Assembly (NCBI GenBank): GCA_963668185.1
Contig: OY764162.1
Coordinates: 558,001-622,000 of the forward strand
Direction: 5' to 3'
Origin: G963668185 sp963668185
GTDB taxonomy: Bacteria; Chloroflexota; Dehalococcoidia; Lucifugimonadales; G963668185
Length of the DNA: 64,000 nt
Positions 41,256-49,034 of the stretch are shown in pieces (within the stretch, counting starts at the first letter, position 1; each line of letters starts with the position of its first letter). The notes under the pieces are model-generated. The model saw only the letters and a program-made list of their open reading frames with translations, did not search any database and was not told where the DNA came from. The translations under genes were made by a program, and so were the position numbers.

Positions 41256-43130
41256 ATGACACGTCCCGGTTACGTCACCAGATTGCTGCGTTCCATCCTG
41301 CCGGCGGTCGTGCCCTGCGCGCTGTTGGTCATCGCAACCGCGTGCGGCACGAATGGCGCGCGGGCACTTCGCTTCAGTGTGGCGGGAATGGCGTGGTGGG
41401 CCTTGCTAGCCTTTATCCTCGCGTGCGATATGAGCGAATCGCTGGTCCCGGAGGCCACACCCCTGAGTGAGGAGTCTATGGCTTCAGGTAACACGCTGGT
41501 CAATACGCTGACAGATGCATCTAAGGTTGAAAGCAGTGAGACGGTTGACGGCGGCACGCCGGTCCTTACACCCACGACTAAGCTCGAGGAAGAGGAGGAT
41601 GAATGGTACGGGTCTGTGTATCCGAACATAATTTATACAGTACCTCCTTCACTAGACGAGTTGATATTTTCGACGGACGTGATCATTCGGGCGACTCTGA
41701 AGTCGGCCACTTCGACGACGGAGACGATCACTGGCGCAGTTGTGTCGTATCGGCCAGTACATGAACTCCGTTTCACAGTGCATGAGTACCTAAAGGGCAG
41801 CGGGCCATCGGAGGCGCTGGTGGTAGTGCGTGGCGAAAGAACTTACTCGATAGTGGCGGAAGCGCGCGAGGTGGCGGACGGAGAAATGGCCAATCGAACC
41901 ACGGCTTGGGACAACCTCCAAGCAGTGTTGTTCCTGCAGACGCTGGATGGATCGGAGGGGTGGTTGAGAACAACTTATACTCCAACGAACAAGTCTGGTG
42001 TTGCGGAAGGGGTGGGGACTACTAAAACATTTCGAATGAAGTTAAGTTCTGCCGACGCATCAGCGTGGGACTACACCGTCGATACCATGAACCGCGCGTG
42101 GTTTCCTGTGGCGGCTGGAAGCACTGAAGGCGCGGCGTCAGGCTCGGCTAGCGTGGTATTCAACACCGGAGGCTCACCATTCGTCACGGACGGAGGGTCG
42201 ACGGACCCGCGGGAGTCGGTCACCCTTGGTGAGCTTAAGTCCCGCATAGCGAAGATGGCAGCCACGCTGAAGGCGGGTGAAGGAGTCGCAGGATACGAGG
42301 ACTGTATCGATGGCAAATTGTATCTTGAGCGGATAAATCGCGCGAACGGTTCTCCGTGGAGGCCGTTGTGGCTTGGGCAGTCTCTAGCCTCCGGATTGGC
42401 GAAGGGCACGGAGATCTTCGGGGTGAGCAATGCCGGAGAGTTGAGTTACAGTCGACATTACTTGACCGGTCGCGACAAGGATTACTTCCAAGTGCCGATC
42501 GTCGACGAAGACTCCGACTCGTCCGACGGGTACTCCTACATGATTGCCACTGCCCGTCCGTTGCCTGCGGGCACGTACAACATCAATCATCACACACAAC
42601 ATCACAGAGACTTTCCCTGCAACTTTGTTTCGGACACCAACTACGCAAAGTGGACTGTAACGGTCACCGCCCCCTCCGGCACGGTGCATGAGGCGTTCTT
42701 CGATCCGGCGTCCACGTTCCTGGGCGTCGGCGCGAGCGGTGGCCAGGGCGTGATCTCCCCTGCGTCGTTCAACGTCGGCGGTGCGACCACCACGATCACG
42801 CGGATAGTGGTCTCGTTCGGGAGCATGGTCTCCATGCAGGTATCGCCGTCCGTGTCGCTGTCCGGGAAGCACATCGAGTTCATCAAGGTGGACGGCACAG
42901 TGGCGGCGAGGCTCTCGTTCGACGCGGGGGACCTCAAGGGCGGCATCGGCATCGGCGGGGCCGGCGGCACGGGCACCAGCACGGCGGAGGCGGCGGTGTC
43001 GGCGGAGGCGCACGCGGAGATAGCGGCGGCGATGGCCGAGGCGCAGGCCGCGGGAAGCAAGATGTACTTCTGGTTCGTGTCCAGCGCGCCGTGGCAGGCG
43101 GGGGACAAGCTGATGCTGCGGATACGGTAG
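41256..43130 (+). CDS. Lipoprotein D of the four-member paralogous family
   Basis: A 624-residue predicted lipoprotein starting MTRPGYVTRLLRSILPAVV. The leader is unusual: a first lipobox-like site (VIATAC) is followed 30 residues later by a second hydrophobic stretch ending ILAC, as if two signal sequences were joined. An acidic Thr/Glu linker follows. The N-terminal domain (ATLKSATSTTET, EYLKGSGP, WDNLQAVLF) is close to lipoprotein B. DEDSDSSDGYSY followed by RPLPAGTY precedes the shared C-terminal domain, which ends LMLRIR. The frame stays open upstream through the MITE-like element, but no credible start exists there. Function unknown. Confidence 0.84.
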   Translation: MTRPGYVTRLLRSILPAVVPCALLVIATACGTNGARALRFSVAGMAWWALLAFILACDMSESLVPEATPLSEESMASGNTLVNTLTDASKVESSETVDGGTPVLTPTTKLEEEEDEWYGSVYPNIIYTVPPSLDELIFSTDVIIRATLKSATSTTETITGAVVSYRPVHELRFTVHEYLKGSGPSEALVVVRGERTYSIVAEAREVADGEMANRTTAWDNLQAVLFLQTLDGSEGWLRTTYTPTNKSGVAEGVGTTKTFRMKLSSADASAWDYTVDTMNRAWFPVAAGSTEGAASGSASVVFNTGGSPFVTDGGSTDPRESVTLGELKSRIAKMAATLKAGEGVAGYEDCIDGKLYLERINRANGSPWRPLWLGQSLASGLAKGTEIFGVSNAGELSYSRHYLTGRDKDYFQVPIVDEDSDSSDGYSYMIATARPLPAGTYNINHHTQHHRDFPCNFVSDTNYAKWTVTVTAPSGTVHEAFFDPASTFLGVGASGGQGVISPASFNVGGATTTITRIVVSFGSMVSMQVSPSVSLSGKHIEFIKVDGTVAARLSFDAGDLKGGIGIGGAGGTGTSTAEAAVSAEAHAEIAAAMAEAQAAGSKMYFWFVSSAPWQAGDKLMLRIR

Positions 43131-43546
43131 GGTGCCGACCCGTCCCCTTGCCTTCCGCGAACACACGTGCGATAATTGGCGCATGAACGCCAACATGCAA
43201 CCGGACCTTGCCGCGCCGCGCCTGGGCCACCCTTCCGGTCGCCCTCGCCGCTCAGTTGTGTCAGAACTGGGACAGAACTGGGACAAAATGGCGCGTTTTT
43301 GGGTCAAAACCGCGCCATTTCGGGCCCAAAGGGTGCCGTCAGCCAAAGCACCCCAGCTACGAAATGCCCCAAATGTCCCGAAATGTCCCGCTTTTCTAAA
43401 ACTCGCGGCCTTCACGAACTCCCGGAACGGGCCGTCACCGTGCGGCAAACCGCAGTTGCGTCCGCGCCTCAACTCCGGCTTCTGCGTCTGCATGAACCTG
43501 CCGCCTCAAGTAAACTACTGGCAAGCATCACCTCAGGAGCACCCCA
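43131..43546. other. Gene-free region with tandem short repeats and a 10 bp stem-loop
   Basis: No gene is supported in this 416 bp gap after lipoprotein D. AGAACTGGGAC is repeated in tandem at 43263-43284. A perfect 10 bp stem, AAATGGCGCG (43286-43295) and CGCGCCATTT (43311-43320), follows. AAATGTCCCG is tandem at about 43372-43391, and its TGTCCC is the inverse of the GGGACA units. The T-rich loop and lack of a trailing T-run argue against a standard terminator. A frame open through the region has a composition unlike the neighbouring proteins. Confidence 0.4.
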
Positions 43547-44707
43547 ATGGAACTTGACGGCGCGGAAGTAGTGGTCGTCGGCGCCGGTGTCTCCGGTCTC
43601 AGCGCGGGCTGGTGGCTCGCCCGCTCCGGCGTCGACACGATCGTGGTCGACAAGGGCGTCGTCGGCTGGGAGGCATCGGGCCGCAACGGCGGTAGCACGT
43701 CGCACAGGGGCGGCGAGATCCCCGTCGTGCCCTTGGCCGCCGAGTCGCTCAAACTCTGGCCCGGCCTGTCTGATGACCTCGGCTATCCCACCGAATGGAC
43801 TCCCGGCCGCCTCAACATCGCCATGACCGACGAGGAGTTCGTGGGCGCTCACGAGTCCAAGCAGGCATACGCCGAGCAGGGCATCGAGTCGGAAGTCATC
43901 GACGGCGACGGCGTCCGCGAACTGCTGCCGATGGCCTCCCAGGAGGTCCGCGGCGCCAACTACTCGAAGGAGGCCGGCAACGCCAACCCGCAGCGAACCG
44001 TACAGGCCTACGCATGGGCCTTCCTGGACGCCGGCGGCAGGCTCCACCAGAACACCGCAGTCCAGGACTTCGAGACGTCCGGCGGCAGGGTGACCGCCGT
44101 GCTCACGGACCGCGGCCGCATTCCGACGGACTTCGTCGTCTGCGCCGCGGGCCCCCAGACCGGGCTGCTGGCGGACAGGGTCGGCGCGTACGTTCCAGTG
44201 TCTCCGGCGCGCGTGGAGATCATCGTCACCGCGCCGCTGGAGCCGATGTGGAAAGGACTGATCGCAGGCAACGGCCTGTACGGACGCCAGACGATGCGCG
44301 GCAACCTGGCCTACGGCGGCGGCCCTCACGAGTGGACCGACGTAGGCCTGGAATCGCCCGCCAAGCCGAACACGCCGCTGGTCCGCAACATCTCGCGCCG
44401 CGTCGCCGAGCTGTTCCCGGTCGCCGCCGAGACCCCGGTCATACGAAGCTGGGCCGGCGTCGTGGAGCAGACGCCCGACCTGTTCCCGATTATCGACACG
44501 CTGCCTGATCCGGCCAACTTCATGGTCGTGACCACGTCCGGCCACGGCTTCGGCCTGTCCCCCGCCACGGGCAAGGTCATTCGAGACCTAGTCGTCCACG
44601 CGGAGACCCCCGTCGACATCAGCGGCCTGCAGCTAGGCCGCTTCTCACGGGTAAAGTCAGACTGGCGAGAGCGCCGGAGCTGGGAAGCAGGCGTCCTAGG
44701 TACGTAG
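43547..44707 (+). CDS. FAD-dependent oxidoreductase (DAO family)
   Basis: A 386-residue flavoprotein of the D-amino-acid oxidase/sarcosine oxidase beta-type family. The FAD-binding motif VVVGAGVSGLSAGWWLARSG is at the N-terminus, and the GHGFGLSPATGK segment near the C-terminus contacts the flavin. Such enzymes oxidise secondary or primary amines. An AGGAG site precedes the start. It is followed 175 bp later by an amidase gene on the same strand; amide hydrolysis followed by amine oxidation would be a sensible pairing, though this is inference. Confidence 0.9.
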   Translation: MELDGAEVVVVGAGVSGLSAGWWLARSGVDTIVVDKGVVGWEASGRNGGSTSHRGGEIPVVPLAAESLKLWPGLSDDLGYPTEWTPGRLNIAMTDEEFVGAHESKQAYAEQGIESEVIDGDGVRELLPMASQEVRGANYSKEAGNANPQRTVQAYAWAFLDAGGRLHQNTAVQDFETSGGRVTAVLTDRGRIPTDFVVCAAGPQTGLLADRVGAYVPVSPARVEIIVTAPLEPMWKGLIAGNGLYGRQTMRGNLAYGGGPHEWTDVGLESPAKPNTPLVRNISRRVAELFPVAAETPVIRSWAGVVEQTPDLFPIIDTLPDPANFMVVTTSGHGFGLSPATGKVIRDLVVHAETPVDISGLQLGRFSRVKSDWRERRSWEAGVLGT

Positions 44708-44723
44708 CTCAGACTGAGAATGT

Positions 44724-44813
44724 CCCTTCCCCAGTCTGCTCAGGTCCACATGATTCCCTTCCCCAGTCTGCTGGGGTCCACATGATTCCCTTCCCCAGTC
44801 TGCTGGGGAAGGC
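44724..44813 (+). repeat. 32 bp tandem repeat built on the CTTCCCCAGTCTGCTGGGG hairpin
   Basis: Two full 32 bp units (44724-44755 and 44756-44787) and a partial third (44788-44813) each contain CCCTTCCCCAGTCTGCT and are joined by GGTCCACATGATT. The last unit completes the hairpin with CTGGGGAAGG. This shows local tandem expansion of the dispersed hairpin repeat. Confidence 0.75.
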
Positions 44814-44882
44814 TAGGATGGGGTTTCTCAAGCATCCCACTCAACAGACCTCGAATACAGGAAAGACAGGCATAGCTAGCAC

Positions 44883-46373
44883 ATGACATCACTCGCCGAA
44901 GAGTTCCGCTTCATTGACGGGATGGCCCTTGCGGCCCTGGTCAGGGCAGGGCAGGTCTCACGCACAGAAGCGCTGGAGGCCGCGATAGAGCGCATCGAGC
45001 AGCTGAACCCGCCGCTGAATGCGGTCGTCACGAAGATGTACGACGAAGCGCGCGCCGCCACCGAAGACGCGGCCAACCGGCCCGGAGCCGACGGTCCGCT
45101 CGCGGGAGTACCGTTCCTGCTCAAAGACCTCGCCTGCACGTACGCTGGCGTGCGAATGACGAACGGCTGCGCCGCCACTCGCGACAGCATCCCGGAACGA
45201 AACAGCTTCCTGGTCGACCGGTACCTGAGGTCCGGCCTCGTCGTCGTCGGCAAGACGAACACCTGCGAGATGGGCCTGATGAACACCACCGAGCCGCTGC
45301 TGTTCGGCCCGGCCCGCAACCCCTGGGACACGGACAGAACCACTGCCGGCTCCAGCGGCGGCTCGGGCGCGGCGGTCGCCTCCGGCATGGTGCCGATAGC
45401 CCACGGCAACGACGGCGGCGGCTCGATCAGGTACCCCGCCTCAGCCTGCGGTGTGTTCGGCCTGAAGCCATCGCGCGGGAGGATCACCTCCGCCCCGGAT
45501 GGCGGGGAACTGCTCGGCGGAATAGCGAACGACCACGTGCTCACTCGCTCGGTTCGCGATAGCGCTGCCGTTCTGGACGCTACGGCAGGCGCGGCGCCAG
45601 GCGACGCTTACCCACAGACACCTCCCCGGCGCCCGTACCTGGAGGAGGTGGGCGCGGATCCCGGCCGCCTGCGCATCGCCTTCAGCGTAGATGTGCCCGA
45701 CGGTTACAGCTACGCCCCGGACTGCGTCGAAGCCGTCCGCGAAACGGCACGCCTGTGCGAAAGCCTAGGCCACGATGTGGAAGAGGCATGGCCGGACTTC
45801 ATCGACCGTGACGAGCTTTACCACGAGTTCGCAGAAGTCATGTGGGCCAGCCTGGCAGCCCAGATCGTGGACGGCTGGGCACAGGCGGCTCGCGCAACGC
45901 CAACCACGGACCACTTCGAGCCTTACACGCTCGCGCTTGCCGAACAGGGCAGGGGATTTACCGCCGCCGACCTCCTGAACGCCATGAGCGCCATGCAGGC
46001 GCTGGCCCGCAAGCTGGGTCTGTTCCAGGAGCCGTACGACGCATGGATCGCCCCCACGCTATCCGAGCCGCCGCTGCCTCTCGGCTCCTTCGAGTCAACC
46101 CCGTCCAATCCACTGCGCCCAAACGAGGTCAACGACGAGTTCGGCGGCCCATACACGCAACTCTGCAACATCACCGGCCAGCCCGCCGCCTCGGTGCCAC
46201 TGGGCTGGAGCGGGTCAGGGCTGCCCATCGGCGTCCACGTAGCGGCCCGTTACGGCGACGAGGCAACCCTTTTCCGCCTCTGCTCCCAATTGGAGGCCGC
46301 CCTTCCCTGGGCGGACCGCCATCCCCCTGATTCGGCCTGGCTCAAAGCCCGCAAAACATCGACAGCCTGCTAG
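44883..46373 (+). CDS. Amidase (amidase signature family)
   Basis: A 496-residue amidase. The Ser-cisSer-Lys triad is visible as K81 (LLKDLACTYAG), S157 (AGSSGGSGAAVASG) and S181 (NDGGGSIRYPAS), with the expected 24-residue spacing between the two serines. Length is normal. GatA is unlikely because no gatB or gatC is nearby and the C-terminal part differs. It hydrolyses an unknown small amide. It follows the DAO-family oxidoreductase and may be co-transcribed, although a tandem repeat separates them. Confidence 0.9.
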   Translation: MTSLAEEFRFIDGMALAALVRAGQVSRTEALEAAIERIEQLNPPLNAVVTKMYDEARAATEDAANRPGADGPLAGVPFLLKDLACTYAGVRMTNGCAATRDSIPERNSFLVDRYLRSGLVVVGKTNTCEMGLMNTTEPLLFGPARNPWDTDRTTAGSSGGSGAAVASGMVPIAHGNDGGGSIRYPASACGVFGLKPSRGRITSAPDGGELLGGIANDHVLTRSVRDSAAVLDATAGAAPGDAYPQTPPRRPYLEEVGADPGRLRIAFSVDVPDGYSYAPDCVEAVRETARLCESLGHDVEEAWPDFIDRDELYHEFAEVMWASLAAQIVDGWAQAARATPTTDHFEPYTLALAEQGRGFTAADLLNAMSAMQALARKLGLFQEPYDAWIAPTLSEPPLPLGSFESTPSNPLRPNEVNDEFGGPYTQLCNITGQPAASVPLGWSGSGLPIGVHVAARYGDEATLFRLCSQLEAALPWADRHPPDSAWLKARKTSTAC

Positions 46374-46395
46374 TTGCTCTTGGTGCATCTATGCC

Positions 46396-46417
46396 TTACC
46401 CTTACGTGTAAGGGTAA
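46396..46417. promoter_or_regulatory. 10-2-10 palindrome before the RHH gene (putative operator)
   Basis: Perfect arms TTACCCTTAC and GTAAGGGTAA are separated by GT. The palindrome ends 21 bp before the start codon, just upstream of the AAAGGAG ribosome binding site. Position and symmetry fit a ribbon-helix-helix operator for the protein encoded immediately downstream. Confidence 0.6.
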
Positions 46418-46438
46418 TTTAGCAAAGGAGCGAGTTAG

Positions 46439-46930
46439 ATGCACAGCGATGCAAGTAACGAACAGGCAGAACAACGTAGCAGTGCCAAGTCTGAGGAAGC
46501 GCAGTCTGCATCAACGGAGGATGGACAACACACAGACCAGGGCTCGCGGCGCATCACCGATGCGCTGGAAGGCTTGGGAGATGTCGATCACGCGCTCCGC
46601 ACCGGCATCGAGACGGGTAGGGAAGTGGCTGCGAGCGTCGCCGGCACCGTCAAGGACAGCCTGAAGACCGTCCGCGAGACTCGCGACTCCGTCGTCATGG
46701 TCCGGCTGAACAGGGACAGCCTCCAGAAGATCGACGAACTCGTGGACTGCCAGGTCACGAAGAGCCGGTCGGAAGCCGCCGCGCTTCTCATCAACGAAGG
46801 CATCAAGGCCAGGGCGGACCTCTTCAACGAAGTGGCTGAGCAGGCCGAAATCATCCGCCAGGCCCGCGAACGCCTCCGCACCCTCCTAGGCACAGACAAC
46901 GGCGATAGACCGGAGTCCGATAGCTCGTGA
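46439..46930 (+). CDS. Ribbon-helix-helix (CopG-like) DNA-binding protein
   Basis: A 163-residue protein. The first 45 residues are polar and low in complexity. A helical stretch follows (GDVDHALRTGIETGREVAAS), and then a ribbon-helix-helix domain at about residues 82-125: VVMVRLNRDSLQKIDELVD, then KSRSEAAALLINEGI. The C-terminal helix (AEIIRQARERLRTLLG) probably extends the dimer. A clear AAAGGAG precedes the start. The strong palindrome just upstream suggests autoregulation. It is larger than simple antitoxins. The zinc-ribbon protein gene follows after 61 bp and may be its regulated partner or effector. Confidence 0.75.
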   Translation: MHSDASNEQAEQRSSAKSEEAQSASTEDGQHTDQGSRRITDALEGLGDVDHALRTGIETGREVAASVAGTVKDSLKTVRETRDSVVMVRLNRDSLQKIDELVDCQVTKSRSEAAALLINEGIKARADLFNEVAEQAEIIRQARERLRTLLGTDNGDRPESDSS

Positions 46931-46991
46931 CCCAACTCAGTCATCGTCTAGTGGCGCTTTATCTAACGAACTAGGAGAAAGGGCAGTCAGC

Positions 46992-48185
46992 ATGTGGAAG
47001 GTTATCACTGAAGAGGACATACGCTGCAGGGAGTGCAGCCACCGCATTGCAGCCAAATCCGCTTGCCTGTCGCAGTTGCCGCAACAGTTGCCGGAAGGAG
47101 TTCGCCGCCAGAGCTTCGAGAACTTCTGCGTCACCTGCTCAGTATGCGAGTCAAAGGGCAAAGTAGTTTCCTGTTACGGCCGGCGCTTGGACCATTGGTA
47201 CACGCGCCAGGAAGTAGCCCCTGAAGGTACACATTGCCTCCAGTGCGGTTCTGATCTACCCGAAGACACAAGAACGTACATGCATGATTTCTATGCTTGG
47301 CCTGAAATCGAGGCAATACCCGGGAACAGCCAGTTTGAAGATGTGGCCACAGCCGGCGAGGCCGGAGCCGCGGGAGTCGCTTCTGCGCGGTTTGCTAGCC
47401 AGGTGCGCGCGGGTGCGTGGCATAACCTCCCGCCTCAAATGAAGTGGATGTTCCGAATTCGAGGCTTAGGCGGTAAGCGTGGATTCCGTAGCGAGGCGAT
47501 GGCGCAGCGACTGTATGAGACCATCCCCCAAACCATTCGCAACCAGGGACCTTCCGCTGTCAGGAACTTCCTCAAGGGGAGAAGTGCAAGCCATATCAAA
47601 TCGGTGGCGAATGCACCCAACCTTGCTAGACAGCCCGGCAACATTGTCTGGGAGAACGTAAGGACGAACGTTACTCGCGGTAGCCTAAACATGACTGGCG
47701 CAGAGATTGCCAAGGCCAATTCGGCGGTAAGCAAAGCAGCAGTTCGGGCGGCTGTCAAAGGTGCCGCTAAGGGTGGAATCCTAACCGCCTTAGTAGAGGC
47801 TCCGATAGCTGGTGCGGAAAACGTCCTCCACTGGAGGCGCGGTCGAAAAAGCGGTAAACAGGCTGTGAAGGACACCGCTATGAGCGCGACCAGCGCGGGT
47901 GCCATGGGGGTAGGCATAACTGCCGCATTTGCGGGGATTGCCAAAGGCGTGGCGATGGCCGGAGTTGGATTGTCTCTCGTGCCTCTTGGCACTCCGCTCA
48001 TGGTTGCCGGAGGGGGTATGCTGGTCAGCAGTGCCATCCACCGCATCTACAAGGCCGCCAAACGAGACCTGCCTCTTGACCAGTTTCGCGCCTTCTTCTG
48101 CAAAGACCGAGACTGTCGCCTGCAATACGCTCAAGCCATGGTTGCCGCAACACCAACCGTGTCTGATGAGGAACGGGATGCGTAG
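46992..48185 (+). CDS. Zinc-ribbon protein with Gly/Ala-rich hydrophobic C-terminus, unknown function
   Basis: A 397-residue protein I cannot assign to a family. The N-terminus is rich in cysteine pairs: C12-C15, C46-C49-C52 and C82-C85, consistent with two zinc ribbons. A central region has HIKSVANAPNLARQPGNIVWE, loosely like the His...Asn pattern of HNH-type nucleases but without the second histidine pair. From about residue 255 it is Ala/Gly-rich with hydrophobic segments (AMGVGITAAFAGIAKGVAMAG), resembling glycine-zipper membrane-inserting domains. The C-terminus is basic and ends with a CKDRDC motif. The preceding RHH gene with its operator suggests a regulated unit. A membrane-active or nuclease-like effector is possible but unproven. 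Confidence 0.65.
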   Translation: MWKVITEEDIRCRECSHRIAAKSACLSQLPQQLPEGVRRQSFENFCVTCSVCESKGKVVSCYGRRLDHWYTRQEVAPEGTHCLQCGSDLPEDTRTYMHDFYAWPEIEAIPGNSQFEDVATAGEAGAAGVASARFASQVRAGAWHNLPPQMKWMFRIRGLGGKRGFRSEAMAQRLYETIPQTIRNQGPSAVRNFLKGRSASHIKSVANAPNLARQPGNIVWENVRTNVTRGSLNMTGAEIAKANSAVSKAAVRAAVKGAAKGGILTALVEAPIAGAENVLHWRRGRKSGKQAVKDTAMSATSAGAMGVGITAAFAGIAKGVAMAGVGLSLVPLGTPLMVAGGGMLVSSAIHRIYKAAKRDLPLDQFRAFFCKDRDCRLQYAQAMVAATPTVSDEERDA

Positions 48186-48222
48186 GGAGAGCGGCGCGAC
48201 CAAGCGCTTGAGTGGTTGGCCC

Positions 48223-48612
48223 CTACAGGGTCGTGAATCCCTCGCGCTCGAAGTCCGAGTCGTACGCCAGCGCAGCATTGACGCCAAGCTCCCTCATCAC
48301 CACGAAGCTGACGCAGTCCACGAGGCTGAGCCTCCGCCGGCCACGCTGTTCCAGCAGTTCTACCGCCTCATCGTGCTCGCTCCGCGTGACCCAGTGGACC
48401 GTCAACAGGCGCGTTCCCTTGATGTACGCCAGCGCCGCTTGAAGCCCCAGCCTTCGCTGCATGAGCGCCACGCACTCCGCCACAACGTAGTTGTGCGTAA
48501 TCAATGGTTCTCCCATGTCGAGGGCAGCCTGCATACCACGGGAAGCCCGCAGATGGTTCAGGTCCTCGACATTGGCGAGGGCGTATGAGGCGGACGTGTC
48601 CAGGAAGATCAG
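48223..48612 (-). CDS. vapC: VapC family PIN-domain toxin
   Basis: About 129 residues. The acidic PIN residues are D5 (IFLDTSA), E46 (VVAECV), D99 (LSLVDCVSF) and D118/D120 (YDSDF). It should cleave RNA and be blocked by VapB. The start codon appears to be a CTG overlapping the vapB stop (CTGA); no ATG, GTG or TTG is available in frame at the expected place, and an internal ATG 26 codons later would delete the first catalytic Asp. Translational coupling to vapB is therefore likely. Confidence 0.85.
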   Translation of the reverse strand: MIFLDTSASYALANVEDLNHLRASRGMQAALDMGEPLITHNYVVAECVALMQRRLGLQAALAYIKGTRLLTVHWVTRSEHDEAVELLEQRGRRRLSLVDCVSFVVMRELGVNAALAYDSDFEREGFTTL

Positions 48613-48893
48613 GCTTCTGTCACCTGTGGCCGCTTTTCGGCCAATTCTTCTTCCAGTGCCCTTGCCAACGCCTCGTCATGGTTCTCAGATACCGGGCTCA
48701 AGTCATCGTCCTTTGACCTTCCGATACCCACAAACCCAAAGTCATCAAGGGTCAGTGGTTTCTGCTGTTCGACGATCACGTACTGCGCCAGCGCCTCCCT
48801 GACTACTGCCGATAGGGAAACGCCATTTTCATACGCCTTCTGACGCGCCAAGCGGTAGATGTGCTCTTCTAGTTGTACTTGGGTCCTCCGCAT
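48609..48893 (-). CDS. vapB: VapB family ribbon-helix-helix antitoxin
   Basis: A 94-residue antitoxin. The N-terminus is a ribbon-helix-helix, MRRTQVQLEEHIYRLARQKA followed by ENGVSLSAVVREALAQYV. The acidic C-terminal part (ENHDEALARALEEELAEK) should occupy the VapC active site. GGAGG lies 7 nt before the start. Its stop overlaps the vapC start. Confidence 0.85.
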   Translation of the reverse strand: MRRTQVQLEEHIYRLARQKAYENGVSLSAVVREALAQYVIVEQQKPLTLDDFGFVGIGRSKDDDLSPVSENHDEALARALEEELAEKRPQVTEA

Positions 48894-48927
48894 GCTGGTG
48901 CCTCCTTCGGCTTCACCTCATGCCTAC

Positions 48928-48960
48928 ATTATGACAGCATACCGCCATGAAGGCAATGGC
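48928..48960 (-). promoter_or_regulatory. Predicted vapBC promoter with inverted repeats
   Basis: On the minus strand TTGCCT and CATAAT are separated by 17 bp. TATGACAGCATA (48930-48941), overlapping the -10 box, has TATG/CATA symmetry, and GCCAT...ATGGC (48944-48960) overlaps the -35 box. Both are plausible VapBC operator sites. Confidence 0.5.
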
Positions 48961-49034
48961 ATGATCAGTTTCGGAGCGCCAGCACGTTAGGCAGACTGCA
49001 AAGCGGCAGGGCAGTGGAGTGATGCCGTCGCCCT

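Noticed and set aside
43132..43557. Open frame of 141 codons after lipoprotein D
   Set aside because: It runs through tandem repeats and a hairpin, lacks a ribosome binding site and resembles no protein family; it also overlaps the start of the well-supported flavin oxidoreductase.
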